The notes below the pieces were generated by a model, which saw nothing but the letters and a program-made list of their open reading frames with translations, was not told the DNA's origin and ran no database searches. Shown here piece after piece: positions 16,690-25,789 of a stretch of DNA of 57,632 bases. The translations under genes and the position numbers were made by a program. The first letter of the stretch is position 1, and every line of letters starts with the position of its first letter. The DNA is from SXXH01 sp041165735. Lineage in GTDB: Bacteria; Planctomycetota; UBA1135; GCA-002686595. Location of the stretch: NCBI GenBank assembly GCA_046341775.1, contig JBKDQQ010000140.1:1-57632 (forward strand). The letters are read 5' to 3'.

Positions 16690-17130
16690 ATGGCGAAGGA
16701 AACCAAGACGAACTCTCCGGCCGAGGCCGGCACCACGGCCGCGGCGGCGCCCGCCAAGGCGGCCAAGAAGAAGATCAAGAAGGTCGGCCACCGCGGGGTC
16801 GCCCACGTGAAGGCCACCTTCAACAACACGCTGGTGACCATCACCTCGCCGACCGGCGAAGTGCTGGCGACCGGCTCGGCCGGCGCGGTGGGCTTCAAGG
16901 GCACCCGCAAGAGCACGCCGTTCGGCGCGCAGCGCGCCGCCGAGCGCGCGGCGGCCGGCGCGGTGCGCCTCGGCGTCCGCGAAGTCGAAGTGCGCGTCAA
17001 GGGCGCCGGCTCCGGCCGCGAGTCCGCGGTGCGCGCGCTGGCCAACTCCGGCCTCAAGGTGCTGTCCATCGAGGACATCACCCCGCTGCCCCACAACGGC
17101 TGCCGCGCCCGCAAGAAGCGTCGCGTCTGA
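16690..17130 (+). CDS. rpsK: 30S ribosomal protein S11
   Basis: S11 of 146 residues, about 17 longer than usual because of an Ala/Lys/Pro-rich N-terminal extension (about residues 1-35). The core begins at GVAHVKATFNNTLVTITSPTG and ends with DITPLPHNGCRARKKRRV, the conserved segment near the platform of the 30S subunit. Confidence 0.96.
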   Translation: MAKETKTNSPAEAGTTAAAAPAKAAKKKIKKVGHRGVAHVKATFNNTLVTITSPTGEVLATGSAGAVGFKGTRKSTPFGAQRAAERAAAGAVRLGVREVEVRVKGAGSGRESAVRALANSGLKVLSIEDITPLPHNGCRARKKRRV

Positions 17131-17157
17131 CACCCCGGCCACAAGCAGGAACCGAAC

Positions 17158-17784
17158 ATGTCTCGTATCGTCGATCCGAAGTGCAAGCTGTGCCGCCGCG
17201 AGGGGATCAAGCTCTTCCTCAAGGGCCAGCGTTGCTTCACCGAGAAGTGCGCCGTCTCCCGTCGCGACTACCCGCCGGGCGTCCACGCGCAGAAGCGCAG
17301 CAAGGTCACCGAGTACGGCGTCCGCCTGCGCGAGAAGCAGAAGCTCAAGCGCATCTACGGCGTGGGCGAGCGCCAGTTCCGCCTCTACTTCCAGGAGGCC
17401 GAGCGCCTGCGCGGCAACACCGGCGAGAACCTCATGGTGCTGCTGGAACGCCGCCTCGACAACGTGCTGCTCGCCGCGGGCTTCGCCCTGTCGCGCAACC
17501 ACGCGCGCCAGTTGATCAACCACGGCCACGTGCGCGTCAACGGCAAGAAGGTCGACGTGTGCTCGTACTCGGTGCGCCCCGGCGACGTCGTCGCCCCGGC
17601 CACGCGCGAGAACACCAAGAAGATCGTCAGCGAGGCGATCGAGGTGAACAAGTCGCAGCCCGTCCCCGCGTGGGTCGAGGTCTCCGGCGACACGTTGACG
17701 GCCAAGGTCGTCGCCGTGCCGCGCCGCGAGGACGTGCCGCACGCCATCCAGGAGCAGCTCATCATCGAGCTCCTCTCGAAGTGA
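17158..17784 (+). CDS. rpsD: 30S ribosomal protein S4, zinc-binding form
   Basis: S4 of 208 residues. The N-terminus holds four cysteines spaced as in zinc-binding S4 (C9-x2-C12, C26-x4-C31). The S4 domain follows: 'LERRLDNVLLAAGFALSRNHARQLINHGHVRVNGKKVD'. It starts 30S assembly with S7 and, in E. coli, represses the alpha operon. The 176 bp up to rpoA contain a hairpin GCCCGTCCC-GAGT-GGGGCGGGC (17803-17824) that could be regulatory. Confidence 0.96.
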   Translation: MSRIVDPKCKLCRREGIKLFLKGQRCFTEKCAVSRRDYPPGVHAQKRSKVTEYGVRLREKQKLKRIYGVGERQFRLYFQEAERLRGNTGENLMVLLERRLDNVLLAAGFALSRNHARQLINHGHVRVNGKKVDVCSYSVRPGDVVAPATRENTKKIVSEAIEVNKSQPVPAWVEVSGDTLTAKVVAVPRREDVPHAIQEQLIIELLSK

Positions 17785-17960
17785 TCCGACGCCGTCCGGG
17801 CGGCCCGTCCCGAGTGGGGCGGGCGCCGGCGGGGCGCAGATGAGGACGAGCGCGGGGGAAGGGAACCGCCGCCGCGCACGCCGCTCGCAACGCCTCGCCG
17901 GGACGCTCCCGGGCGAACCCCGCAGGTTTCTACGCAAGGTTCCACGCAGGAACGACACAC

Positions 17961-18956
17961 ATGAGAATCCGCTGGCGCAACTTCGAACTGCCGAGCCGCG
18001 TGCAGTTCGACAACGACACCCTCACGCAGACCTACGGTCGCTGCGTCGTCGAGCCGTTCGAGCGCGGCTTCGGCCACACGATCGGCAACGGCCTGCGCCG
18101 CGTGCTGCTGTCCTCGATCGAGGGCACGGCCGTGACCGCCGTCAAGATCGAGGGCGTGAACCACGAGTTCGACAGCCTCGAGGGCGTGTACGAGGACGTG
18201 GCCGACATCATCCTCGCCATCAAGCGCCTGCGCATCATCTACGACGGCTCGCAGCCGATCACGCTGCGCATCCAGAAGTCCGGCAAGGGCCCGGTGACGG
18301 GCGCCGACGTGCAATGCGAGGGCGGCGCGCGCGTCGCCAACACCGACCTCGTCATCGCCACCTTGACGAAGGACCGCAAGTTCAACGCGGAACTCGTCGT
18401 GCAGCGCGGGCGCGGCTACGTGCCGGCGGACGAGAACGCCTCCGAGGCGCAGCAGCTGGGCACCATCCCGGTCGACTCGATCTACTCGCCCGTCCAGCGC
18501 GTGCGCTACATGATCGAGCAGACGCGCGTCGGCAAGCTGACGAACTACGACCGCCTCGTCATGGAGATCTGGACCGACGGCACCGTCTCCCCGGAGATGG
18601 CGCTGGTCGAGGCCGCCAAGATCTACCGCAAGCACCTCAACCCCTTCGTCATCGCCGGCCAGAGCCGCGACCTGTCGCTGGTGGCCGAGGACCCGAGCAC
18701 CTCCGAGTTCAACGTGCGCAACCAGCAGAGCAGCGAGCTGCAACGCCAGCTGTCGCTGCCGGTCTCCGAGCTCGAGCTCTCGGTGCGCGCCCGCAACTGC
18801 CTCGACGGGGCCAACATCCAGACCATCGGCGACCTCGTGTCGATGGGCGAGGAGGAGGTCATGAACCTCAAGAACCTCGGTCGCACCAGCCTGCTGGAGA
18901 TCAAGCAGAAGCTGGCCGAGCGCGGGCTGGGCCTCGGCATGGGGGCGCAGGGCTGA
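17961..18956 (+). CDS. rpoA: RNA polymerase alpha subunit
   Basis: Alpha subunit of 331 residues, the scaffold for polymerase assembly. The N-terminal dimerisation domain (about 1-230) contains 'ERGFGHTIGNGLRRVLLSSIEG'. After an acidic linker, the C-terminal DNA-binding domain has 'LSVRARNCLDGANIQTIGDLV' and NLGRTSLLEIKQKL. It sits between rpsD and rplQ as in most bacteria. Confidence 0.97.
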   Translation: MRIRWRNFELPSRVQFDNDTLTQTYGRCVVEPFERGFGHTIGNGLRRVLLSSIEGTAVTAVKIEGVNHEFDSLEGVYEDVADIILAIKRLRIIYDGSQPITLRIQKSGKGPVTGADVQCEGGARVANTDLVIATLTKDRKFNAELVVQRGRGYVPADENASEAQQLGTIPVDSIYSPVQRVRYMIEQTRVGKLTNYDRLVMEIWTDGTVSPEMALVEAAKIYRKHLNPFVIAGQSRDLSLVAEDPSTSEFNVRNQQSSELQRQLSLPVSELELSVRARNCLDGANIQTIGDLVSMGEEEVMNLKNLGRTSLLEIKQKLAERGLGLGMGAQG

Positions 18957-19092
18957 CCACCCGGCGCGGAAGGCGTGCCGGAGGTCGGCCCCGCGCCCAG
19001 GCGCGGTACCCGGCCTCCCTCGCCCTCCGACGAGCGAAGATCACGACAAGGCGTTAGCATCCGCCTCCAGACAAGACCAGACGAGCAGACAC

Positions 19093-19485
19093 ATGAGACA
19101 TCGTTGCGCAGGAAACCGGTTGGGCCGCACCACGAGCCATCGCCAGGCCATGATGAAGAACATGGCCAACAGCCTGGTGCTCCACGAGCGGATCATCACC
19201 ACGCCGGCCAAGGCCAAGGTGGTCAAGCCGTTCGTCGAGAAGATCGTCACCCTCGCCAAGAGCGACACGATGGCCGCGCGCCGCGCGGTCTTCGCCCGCC
19301 TGCGCGACAAGGCCTCGGTCGACAAGTTGTTCGGGATCCTCGGGCCGCGCTTCGCCGCGCGTCCGGGCGGCTACTGCCGCATCCTGCACCTGTCGAAGCC
19401 GCGCCTCGGGGACAACGGCCAGCGCGTGATCCTCGAGTTCGTCGAGCGCTCGGCCAAGGCCGAGACCGAGAAGGCCGCGTCCTGA
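19093..19485 (+). CDS. rplQ: 50S ribosomal protein L17
   Basis: L17 of 130 residues, starting MRHRCAGNRLGRTTSHRQAM, with 'NSLVLHERIITTPAKAKVVKPFVEKIVTLAK'. It lies at the tunnel exit. This is the last gene of the superoperon and faces dnaE convergently across 280 bp. Confidence 0.96.
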   Translation: MRHRCAGNRLGRTTSHRQAMMKNMANSLVLHERIITTPAKAKVVKPFVEKIVTLAKSDTMAARRAVFARLRDKASVDKLFGILGPRFAARPGGYCRILHLSKPRLGDNGQRVILEFVERSAKAETEKAAS

Positions 19486-19584
19486 GTCCGCGCTCGCGCG
19501 GCGCATCGTCCTTGCGACGGACGCGCCGCGCGCCCGCCGGTCCGACGCCGCTCGCCCTCGCGAGCCGATCCCGGATCCATCCGC

Positions 19585-19612
19585 GAAGCCTCCACTCCAC
19601 GGTGGGGGCTTC
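19585..19612. terminator. hairpin between convergent rplQ and dnaE
   Basis: GAAGCCTCCAC and GTGGGGGCTTC form an 11-bp stem with one G-T pair and a 6-nt loop, about midway between the two convergent stop codons. It could end transcription from both sides. There is no T run, so it may act with Rho or as a 3'-end stabiliser. Confidence 0.5.
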
Positions 19613-19765
19613 GTTCGTGACGGGGCCGCGTTCGACCGCGACGGAACCGCATTCGACGCAGGCGGGGTTGGCGGTCCCGGCATTCCAACTCCGCGGCGCG
19701 GGCGGGCGTCCTCTTCGCATGCAGCTCTACCGCGCGTCGCGCGCGCCGCGGCCCACACCGGCCTT

Positions 19766-22700
19766 TCAGAGCTTCGCCAGGCGCGTGCGGCCCGGTCCCA
19801 GCAGTGCCTCGAGCTCCTTCGCCAGGCCTTCGCTCACCGAGACCTTGTGCTGCGAGCCGGCGCGCACGCGGCGCAGCATGCCGTCCGCGCCGAGCACCTG
19901 CAGATAGAGCTGGTTGCGGCCCTTGTGGCGCGCCACCAACTCGACCAGGCGTTCGACCAAGCCCTCGTCCTCCGGCTCGATCGAGACGACCACCGCACCT
20001 TGGAAGCGGCCGATGGCCTCCTCCACGCTCCACACCGACTCGAGCAGCAGGGCCGACTCCTCGCCCTTCTCCTCGAGCTTGGCTCCGACGACGACCACGG
20101 CGCCCTCGGCGAGGCGCGCCTTCTGCTCCTCCCACGTGCGCGGGAAGCAAGTCACGCCGATGCTGCCGGTCAGGTCCTCGAGCCGCAGGCGCGCCATCTT
20201 CTTGCCTTCGAAGCGCCCCGACTTGACGGTCGTCTCCGCCAAGGACACGACCATGCCCGCCACCATGACCTCGCTGCCGCCCTTCTGGCCGGCGAGGTCG
20301 CTGATGCGGCCCGTCGCGAGCAGCGCGAGCAGTCCGGCGCGCTCCTCGAGAGGATGCCCGGAGAGGTAGAAGCCCAGCACTTCCTGCTCCGCGCGCAGGG
20401 TCTCGGCCTTGGGCCAGGCCTTGGCCGGATCGATGCCGTCCTTGGCGGGCGAGTCGGCCGGGCCGGGCTCCTCGCCGCCGAACATGCTCGCCTGGCCGGC
20501 GCGACGGTCCGCGGCGAAGCGCGCGCCCTCGTTCTGCGCGGTCGAGAGCGCCGCCATCACGGCGCCGCGGTTGTGGCCCTGCTCGTCGAACGCACCGGCC
20601 TTGATCAGCGCCTCCCAGCAGACCTTGCCCACCTCGGTGGAGTCGACCTGCGCGCAAAGTTCGTGCAGCGTAGGCTTCCGCGCCTTGGCGGACAGCTTGG
20701 CGCGCGCCGCCACGAGGTGCTCGACCGCCTTCTGCCCCGTGCCCTTGATGGCGCCGAAGCCGAAGCGAACGGCGCGGCCCTCGGGCTCGAACTCCCAGGT
20801 GCTGCGGCCGATCGAGGGCGGCAGGATCTCGACGCCGCTCTTCTTGGCGTCCTCGACGAACTCGCGCACCTTCGTCGAGTTCGACATTTCGCACGACAGG
20901 TTCGCGGCGAGGAAGGCGGAACGGTGGTTGGCCTTGAGGAACGCCGTCTGCCAGGTGAGCACGGCGTAGGCGGTCGAGTGGCTCTTGTTGAATCCGTAGC
21001 CGCCGAACTTGAGGATGTTGTCCCAGATCTGCCGCGCGACCGGCTCGGCGCAGCCGTTCTTCATCGCGCCGGCGACGAACTGCTCCGAGAACTTCTGCAT
21101 GATCTCGGGCTTCTTCTTGCCCATCGCCTTGCGCAGGTTGTCGGCTTCGTTGAGCGTGAAGCCCGACAGCGCGCTGGAGATGAGCATGACCTGCTCCTGG
21201 TAGACGATGCAGCCGTAGGTGTCGCGCAGGATCGGCTCCATCGACGGATGCTCGTAGGAGATCGGCTCCTCGCCGTGCTTGCGGCGCACGAACATGTCCA
21301 CCATGCCCGATTCGAGCGGGCCGGGCCGGTACAAGGCGAGGATGGCGATCAGATCCTCGAAGCAGTCGGGCTTGACGCGCGCCACGAGCTTCTTCATCCC
21401 GTCGGATTCCAGCTGGAACACGCCCAGCGTGTCGCCCGACATGAGCAGCTTGAAGGCCGGGCCGTCGACCAGCGGCAGCGCGTCGAGGTCGGGCGGCGTG
21501 CCGCCCTGCTTGGCGATGTTGACGAGCGTCTTCTCGAGGATCGTCAGCGTGCGCAGCCCGAGGTAGTCCATCTTGAGGAGACCGAGCTCCTCCAGCTGCG
21601 GCGCCGGCCACTGCGTGACGATGTCGTCGCCGTTCTTGGCGAGCGGCACGTACTCGACGATGGGCTGGTCCGAGATCACCACGCCCGCGGCGTGCGTGGA
21701 GATGTGGCGCGCCATGCCCTCGAGCGGCACGGACATGCGGAAGAGCTCGTCGATCTCGGGCCGCGCCTTGAGCGCCTTGAGCTCCTCGTCGGCCTCGATG
21801 GCCTCCTTCAAGGAAGGCGCGTTGGGCCCGGTCGGGATCTTCTTGCTGATCTTGTCGACCTCGGACAGGGGCAGGTCGAGCACGCGCGCCACGTCGCGCA
21901 CCACCGTGCGCGAGGCCATGGTGCCGAAGGTGACGATCTGCGCCACGCGGTCGTCGCCGTAGCGCCGGCGCGTGTACTCGAGCAGCCGTCCGCGCCCGTC
22001 CATGCAGAAGTCGATGTCGATGTCGGGCATCGACACGCGCGAGCTGTTGAGGAAGCGCTCGAACAGCAGGTCGTACTTGAGCGGATCGACCTTGGTGATG
22101 CCGAGCAGGTAGGCCACCATCGAACCCGCGGCGGAGCCGCGCCCGGGACCGACCGGGATGCCGTTGTCGCGCGCCCAGCGGATCAGGTCCCACACGATCA
22201 GGAAGTACGAGACGAAGCCCAGCTCGGCGATGACCTTCTTCTCGTACTCGAGGCGCGTCCGCGCGCGTCCGTCGTCGCCCGGATACAGCCGCGCCAGGCC
22301 CTGCTCGAGCAGCTCCGCGAACAAGGCCTCGGGCCGGCGCCCGTCGTCGGGGGTGAAGACCGGCAGGTGGTACTTGCCGAACTCGATCTTCAGGTCGACG
22401 CGCTCCGCCACGTCCATCGTGGCCTTCACAGCGTCCGGCAGGTCGCGGAACATCGCGGCCATCTCCTCGCGCGTCTTGAAGTAGAGCGTGTCCGTCTCGA
22501 AGCGGAAGCGCTTCTCGTCGGCGCGCTTGGCGCCGGTGTTGATGCACAAGAGCACGTCCTGCGCCTGGCAGTCCTCGGCGCGCAGGTAGTGGATGTCGTT
22601 CGTCGCGACGAGCGGGATGCCCGTGCGCTGGTGGATGCGCACCAGCGACTCGTTGACCTTCTGCTGCAACTCGAGTCCGTTGCGCTGCAGCTCCAGCCAG

Positions 22701-23221
22701 AAGTTCTCCGGGCCGAACAGGTCGCGCCAGGTGGCGGCGAGCGCGAGGGCCTCGTCCTCCTTGCCGACGAGGACGAGCTGCGACAGCTCGCCGGCGAGGC
22801 ATCCCGACAGGCACAGCAGTCCCTCCGCGTGGCGCGCCAGCACTTCGCGGTCGACGCGCGGGCGGAAGTGGTATCCCTCGAGGTACGCCAAGGAGGCGAG
22901 CTTGAGCAGGTTCTTGTAGCCGCGCTCGTCGCGCGCCATCAAGGTCAGGTGGTGGTAGCCGTTGCCCTTGGCCTTGTTGTGCGGCTCCTTGCGCGACTGG
23001 CGCGCGATGTAGACCTCGCACCCGACGATCGGCTTGACGCCCGCCTTCGACGCCGCCTGGTAGAGCTCGATGGCGCCATGCATGTTGCCGTGGTCGGTCA
23101 GCGCGATGGCGCGCTGGCCGTCCGCCCGGCACGCCGCCACGAGGTCGCCGATCCGGTTGGCGCCGTCGAGCAGGCTGTACTCGGAGTGCACGTGCAGGTG
23201 CACGAAGTCGGGGGCGGTCAT
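19766..23221 (-). CDS. dnaE: DNA polymerase III alpha subunit
   Basis: The replicative polymerase, 1151 residues, of the DnaE1 type. The N-terminal PHP domain begins FVHLHVHSEYSLLDGANR and retains its metal-binding histidines (DHGNMHGAIE). The catalytic palm includes PVGPGRGSAAGSMVAYLLGI and the acidic motif PDIDIDF. The helix-hairpin-helix region includes FGGYGFNKSHSTAYA. A clamp-binding pentapeptide, QASMF, lies in the C-terminal third, and an OB-fold (MVVSLAETTVKSGRFEGKKM) follows. The gene starts 17 bp after the argF-like stop and is probably co-transcribed with it. Confidence 0.97.
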   Translation of the reverse strand: MTAPDFVHLHVHSEYSLLDGANRIGDLVAACRADGQRAIALTDHGNMHGAIELYQAASKAGVKPIVGCEVYIARQSRKEPHNKAKGNGYHHLTLMARDERGYKNLLKLASLAYLEGYHFRPRVDREVLARHAEGLLCLSGCLAGELSQLVLVGKEDEALALAATWRDLFGPENFWLELQRNGLELQQKVNESLVRIHQRTGIPLVATNDIHYLRAEDCQAQDVLLCINTGAKRADEKRFRFETDTLYFKTREEMAAMFRDLPDAVKATMDVAERVDLKIEFGKYHLPVFTPDDGRRPEALFAELLEQGLARLYPGDDGRARTRLEYEKKVIAELGFVSYFLIVWDLIRWARDNGIPVGPGRGSAAGSMVAYLLGITKVDPLKYDLLFERFLNSSRVSMPDIDIDFCMDGRGRLLEYTRRRYGDDRVAQIVTFGTMASRTVVRDVARVLDLPLSEVDKISKKIPTGPNAPSLKEAIEADEELKALKARPEIDELFRMSVPLEGMARHISTHAAGVVISDQPIVEYVPLAKNGDDIVTQWPAPQLEELGLLKMDYLGLRTLTILEKTLVNIAKQGGTPPDLDALPLVDGPAFKLLMSGDTLGVFQLESDGMKKLVARVKPDCFEDLIAILALYRPGPLESGMVDMFVRRKHGEEPISYEHPSMEPILRDTYGCIVYQEQVMLISSALSGFTLNEADNLRKAMGKKKPEIMQKFSEQFVAGAMKNGCAEPVARQIWDNILKFGGYGFNKSHSTAYAVLTWQTAFLKANHRSAFLAANLSCEMSNSTKVREFVEDAKKSGVEILPPSIGRSTWEFEPEGRAVRFGFGAIKGTGQKAVEHLVAARAKLSAKARKPTLHELCAQVDSTEVGKVCWEALIKAGAFDEQGHNRGAVMAALSTAQNEGARFAADRRAGQASMFGGEEPGPADSPAKDGIDPAKAWPKAETLRAEQEVLGFYLSGHPLEERAGLLALLATGRISDLAGQKGGSEVMVAGMVVSLAETTVKSGRFEGKKMARLRLEDLTGSIGVTCFPRTWEEQKARLAEGAVVVVGAKLEEKGEESALLLESVWSVEEAIGRFQGAVVVSIEPEDEGLVERLVELVARHKGRNQLYLQVLGADGMLRRVRAGSQHKVSVSEGLAKELEALLGPGRTRLAKL

Positions 23222-23239
23222 GGCGCGGCCTCCGCTGGT

Positions 23240-24238
23240 TCAGCCCTTGATCAACTTGAGCAGCACGGCCTTGGTGGCGTGCAGCCGGTTGGCGGCCTGC
23301 TCGACGACGAGGCTCTGCGACCCGTCGAGCACCTCGTCGCTCGCCTCCATGTTGCGGCGCACGGGCATGGCGTGCATGAAGCGCGCGCCGTCGCCGCGCT
23401 CGAGCAGGGCCTCGTCCACCTTCCAGCCGTGCGTGCGCGCCCGGCGCGCGGCGGCGAGCGTGGGGTTGCCGTAGTCCGCGAGCGACCACCACGACCGGGC
23501 GTAGACGACGTGCGCGCCCTCGACCGCCTCCTCGCGCGCGTCGCACGAACGGAAGGACTGCCCGCGCGCGCCGACGACGCGCGCCACCTCCTCGTCGAGC
23601 TCGTAGCCCGGCGGATGCGCGACGCGCACCTCCATGCCGGCGCGCGTGGCGGCGTCGATCAGCGAATGCACCACGGCGGGGGAGGCTGGCGTCGGCGAGT
23701 GCGTCCACGCGATCGCGAGGCGCTTGCCGCGCAGGTTCCCCAGTGCCTCGCGCATCGTCATCAGGTCGGACAACGCCTGCAGCGGGTGCCACATGGCGCT
23801 CTCCATGTTGATCACCGGCACGCGCGCCCACTTGGCCCACGCCGCGATGGCCTCGTCGCGCCGGTCGGAGGCCCACGAGTGGCCCGACATCGGCGGCCGG
23901 ATCGCGAGCGCGTCGACGTAGCTCGACAGCACCGCGGCGGCGTCCTTGACATGCTCCGGCGCGCGGCCGTCCATCACGCGCCCTTCGGCCGCCTCGAGCT
24001 CCCAGAAGTCGGACGCTCCGGCGAGGTGCACGGTGTGGCCGCCGAGCTGGTGCATCGCCGACTCGAAGGCCGTGCGCGTGCGCAATGAACCGCGGAAGAA
24101 GAGCAGGCCCACGCTGCGGTTCTGCAGCTTGTCCGCCGCCGCGCGCCGCTTGAGCCGTCCGGCGAGGTCGAGCAGGTCCTCCAACTCGCGGTCGGACAGG
24201 TCGCTCAGCCGGATCAGGTGCGCGGGGGAGGAGCTCAT
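23240..24238 (-). CDS. argF': N-acetylornithine carbamoyltransferase-type enzyme
   Basis: A carbamoyltransferase of 332 residues from the ATG at 24238. The carbamoyl-phosphate site is FRGSLRTRTAFESAMHQLGG. The segments 'EGRVMDGRAPEHVKDAAAVL', RVPVINMESAMWHPLQAL, FMHAMPVRRN and ANRLHATKAVL match the acetyl-/succinylornithine branch (Xanthomonas and Bacteroides type) better than ordinary ArgF or PyrB. The last includes the lysine that is carboxylated in the Xanthomonas enzyme. A Glu in WELEAAEG aligns with the residue that favours acetyl- over succinylornithine, so N-acetylornithine is the likelier substrate. That would route arginine synthesis through N-acetylcitrulline. A -10-like TATCTT lies 8 nt before the start on the minus strand. 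Confidence 0.8.
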   Translation of the reverse strand: MSSSPAHLIRLSDLSDRELEDLLDLAGRLKRRAAADKLQNRSVGLLFFRGSLRTRTAFESAMHQLGGHTVHLAGASDFWELEAAEGRVMDGRAPEHVKDAAAVLSSYVDALAIRPPMSGHSWASDRRDEAIAAWAKWARVPVINMESAMWHPLQALSDLMTMREALGNLRGKRLAIAWTHSPTPASPAVVHSLIDAATRAGMEVRVAHPPGYELDEEVARVVGARGQSFRSCDAREEAVEGAHVVYARSWWSLADYGNPTLAAARRARTHGWKVDEALLERGDGARFMHAMPVRRNMEASDEVLDGSQSLVVEQAANRLHATKAVLLKLIKG

Positions 24239-24457
24239 GCAGCGCGAAGATACGCGGCGCGGCCCGCCTCGGGAACGACTTTGGCGCCCGCCTCCGCGGC
24301 GCATCCACGCGCCGCCGCGACCCTCCGCGCCGGCGTCCTCCGGGGCGGCCTGCGGCGGGCGCGACCCGGCGCCGGTCGCCCGCGCCGCCCAGCCTCGAAC
24401 TCCGGCCGCGGCGAGGCGCGAGTCGCGCCGCTCGCGGCGCCTCGTGCTCCCGGTTTC

Positions 24458-24486
24458 TTGACACGGCCTTCCGCGGCCGCTACAAC
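24458..24486 (+). promoter_or_regulatory. promoter of tRNA-Arg
   Basis: A consensus TTGACA (24458-24463), a 17-bp spacer and TACAAC (24481-24486) end 11 bp before the mature tRNA. This is the best promoter match in the window and shows which hexamers this genome's main sigma factor probably prefers. Confidence 0.75.
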
Positions 24487-24497
24487 CTTCGCCCCAC

Positions 24498-24574
24498 GCA
24501 CCCGTAGCTCAATTGGATAGAGCATCTGACTACGGATCAGAAGGTTAGTGGTTCGAGTCCACTCGGGTGTACCA
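24498..24574 (+). tRNA. tRNA-Arg(ACG)
   Basis: A 77-nt cloverleaf with encoded CCA. The acceptor stem GCACCCG pairs with CGGGTGT (G1-U72 wobble), the anticodon stem is TCTGA/TCAGA with loop ctACGga, and the T arm contains GTTCGAGTC. The anticodon ACG must be deaminated to ICG to read CGU, CGC and CGA. The enzyme for that, TadA, is encoded immediately downstream. Confidence 0.96.
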
Positions 24575-24671
24575 ATCAGGCCGACGCCGGCGTCCCTCCG
24601 CAGGGGGGGCGCGCCGACGGCGGCCAACCCCGCCGCGCTCCCGCGTCGGCCCGTGCCCTAGACTCCAGAGG

Positions 24672-25148
24672 ATGAGCGCAAGCGGTCCCGACGAGGCGTG
24701 GATGGCGCTGGCGCTGGAGCAGGCCAAGGCCGCCGAGCGCTACGACGAGGTCCCCATCGGGGCCGTGGTGGTGCTGGATGGTCGGCTGGTCGGCCGGGGC
24801 CACAACCAGGTTCGCACCCTCCTCGATCCCACCGCACACGCCGAGGTCCTCGCCTTGCGCGAGGCTTGCCGCGCGGTGGGGGCGATGCGGCTCGTCGGCG
24901 CGGTCGTGTACACCACGGTCGAGCCGTGCGTGTTGTGCGCCGGCGCGCTGCTGCATGCGCGCGTGGCGCGCGTCGTGTGGGGAGTGCGCGACGAGAAGTT
25001 CGGCGGCTGCGCCTCGCTTTGGACCCTGCTGTCCGACGAGCGGCTCAACCACCGGGCGCAGATCACGGAGGGCGTCGGCGCCGCGGAGGCGCGCGAGCTG
25101 CTCCAGCAGTTCTTTCGCAAGAAGCGCGCCAGCACGGACCTGTCCTGA
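24672..25148 (+). CDS. tadA: tRNA adenosine(34) deaminase TadA
   Basis: Converts A34 of tRNA-Arg(ACG) to inosine. From the ATG at 24672 it is 158 residues, normal for the family; upstream in-frame codons are unconserved. The zinc and proton-shuttle motif is HAEV (in TAHAEVLAL) and the second half is PCVLCAGALLHARV. IGAVVVLDGRLVGRGHN and the C-terminal 'AREL-LQQFFRKKR' fit TadA. TAGACT ends 7 nt before the start codon. It lies 97 bp after the gene for its own substrate tRNA. Confidence 0.95.
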   Translation: MSASGPDEAWMALALEQAKAAERYDEVPIGAVVVLDGRLVGRGHNQVRTLLDPTAHAEVLALREACRAVGAMRLVGAVVYTTVEPCVLCAGALLHARVARVVWGVRDEKFGGCASLWTLLSDERLNHRAQITEGVGAAEARELLQQFFRKKRASTDLS

Positions 25149-25253
25149 GGGATGGTCGCTTCCTGGACTCCAGTCGGAGCCCCGGACAGCCGATCGACTT
25201 CCCTCCAGCCGGGTCGTCCGTGCCGTGCGCGGCGTGCGATGACGCGAAACATC

Positions 25254-25343
25254 GGAGAGGTGGCTGAGCGGCTGAAGGCACCGGTTTCGAAAACCGGCAT
25301 GCGCGCAAGCGCATCGGGGGTTCGAATCCCCCCCTCTCCGCCA
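25254..25343 (+). tRNA. tRNA-Ser(CGA)
   Basis: A 90-nt class II tRNA with long variable arm and encoded CCA. The acceptor stem is GGAGAGG/CCTCTCC with discriminator G. The anticodon stem-loop is CCGGT-ttCGAaa-ACCGG, anticodon CGA, reading UCG. The variable arm is gcatgcgcgcaagcgcat. Confidence 0.95.
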
Positions 25344-25420
25344 ACTCACCCGCCCCGCGGGCTCGAAGGAGCCCTCGTGGAGCGTCCTGCGCGCACTTGC
25401 TGAACGACTTGCACCCTCAC

Positions 25421-25510
<90 letters not shown>

Positions 25511-25569
25511 TCCACCGCGAACCGCCACGTTCGTGGCGCAGACCAGCGGCGCGCGGACGCGCCAGCGCT

Positions 25570-25669
25570 CGGGTCCGGTCCCAGGCGACGGGACGGGCAC
25601 GAACCGGGTCAGGCCGGGAACGGAGCAGCCCTAAGGGCCGCGGTTCCGGGCGTCTGGTGCCCGGATCCG
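25570..25669 (+). ncRNA. ffs: small (4.5S-type) signal recognition particle RNA
   Basis: The conserved apical domain is present: GGGTCAGG, then CCG-GGAA-CGG closing the GGAA tetraloop (25614-25623), then AGCAGCCCTAAG. The ends pair (CGGGTCC at 25570 with GGATCCG at 25663-25669), giving a hairpin of about 100 nt. It binds Ffh and targets membrane proteins to SecYEG. Exact ends are estimated from pairing. Its place just before dnaX is common in bacteria. Frames open through it are not genes. Confidence 0.88.
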
Positions 25670-25789
25670 ATCGCTGGCGCGTCCGTGCTTCCGCACCCGC
25701 CCGCCGGACGCGTTCAGCGCGCGGCGCGGCGCGTGCTGCACCGCCGCCACGCGCGGCGTAGAATCCGCGACGCAGCCCGCCGTCGCGCC

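Noticed and set aside
19847..24088. A 1413-codon open frame on the plus strand opposite dnaE
   Set aside because: Antisense shadow caused by high GC; Leu/Ala/His/Arg-rich composition and no recognisable domain.
19371..24464. A 1697-codon open frame on the minus strand over dnaE and the carbamoyltransferase
   Set aside because: It is an out-of-frame shadow: Arg/Gly/Ala-rich with no motif, while the true dnaE and argF-like frames carry all family signatures.
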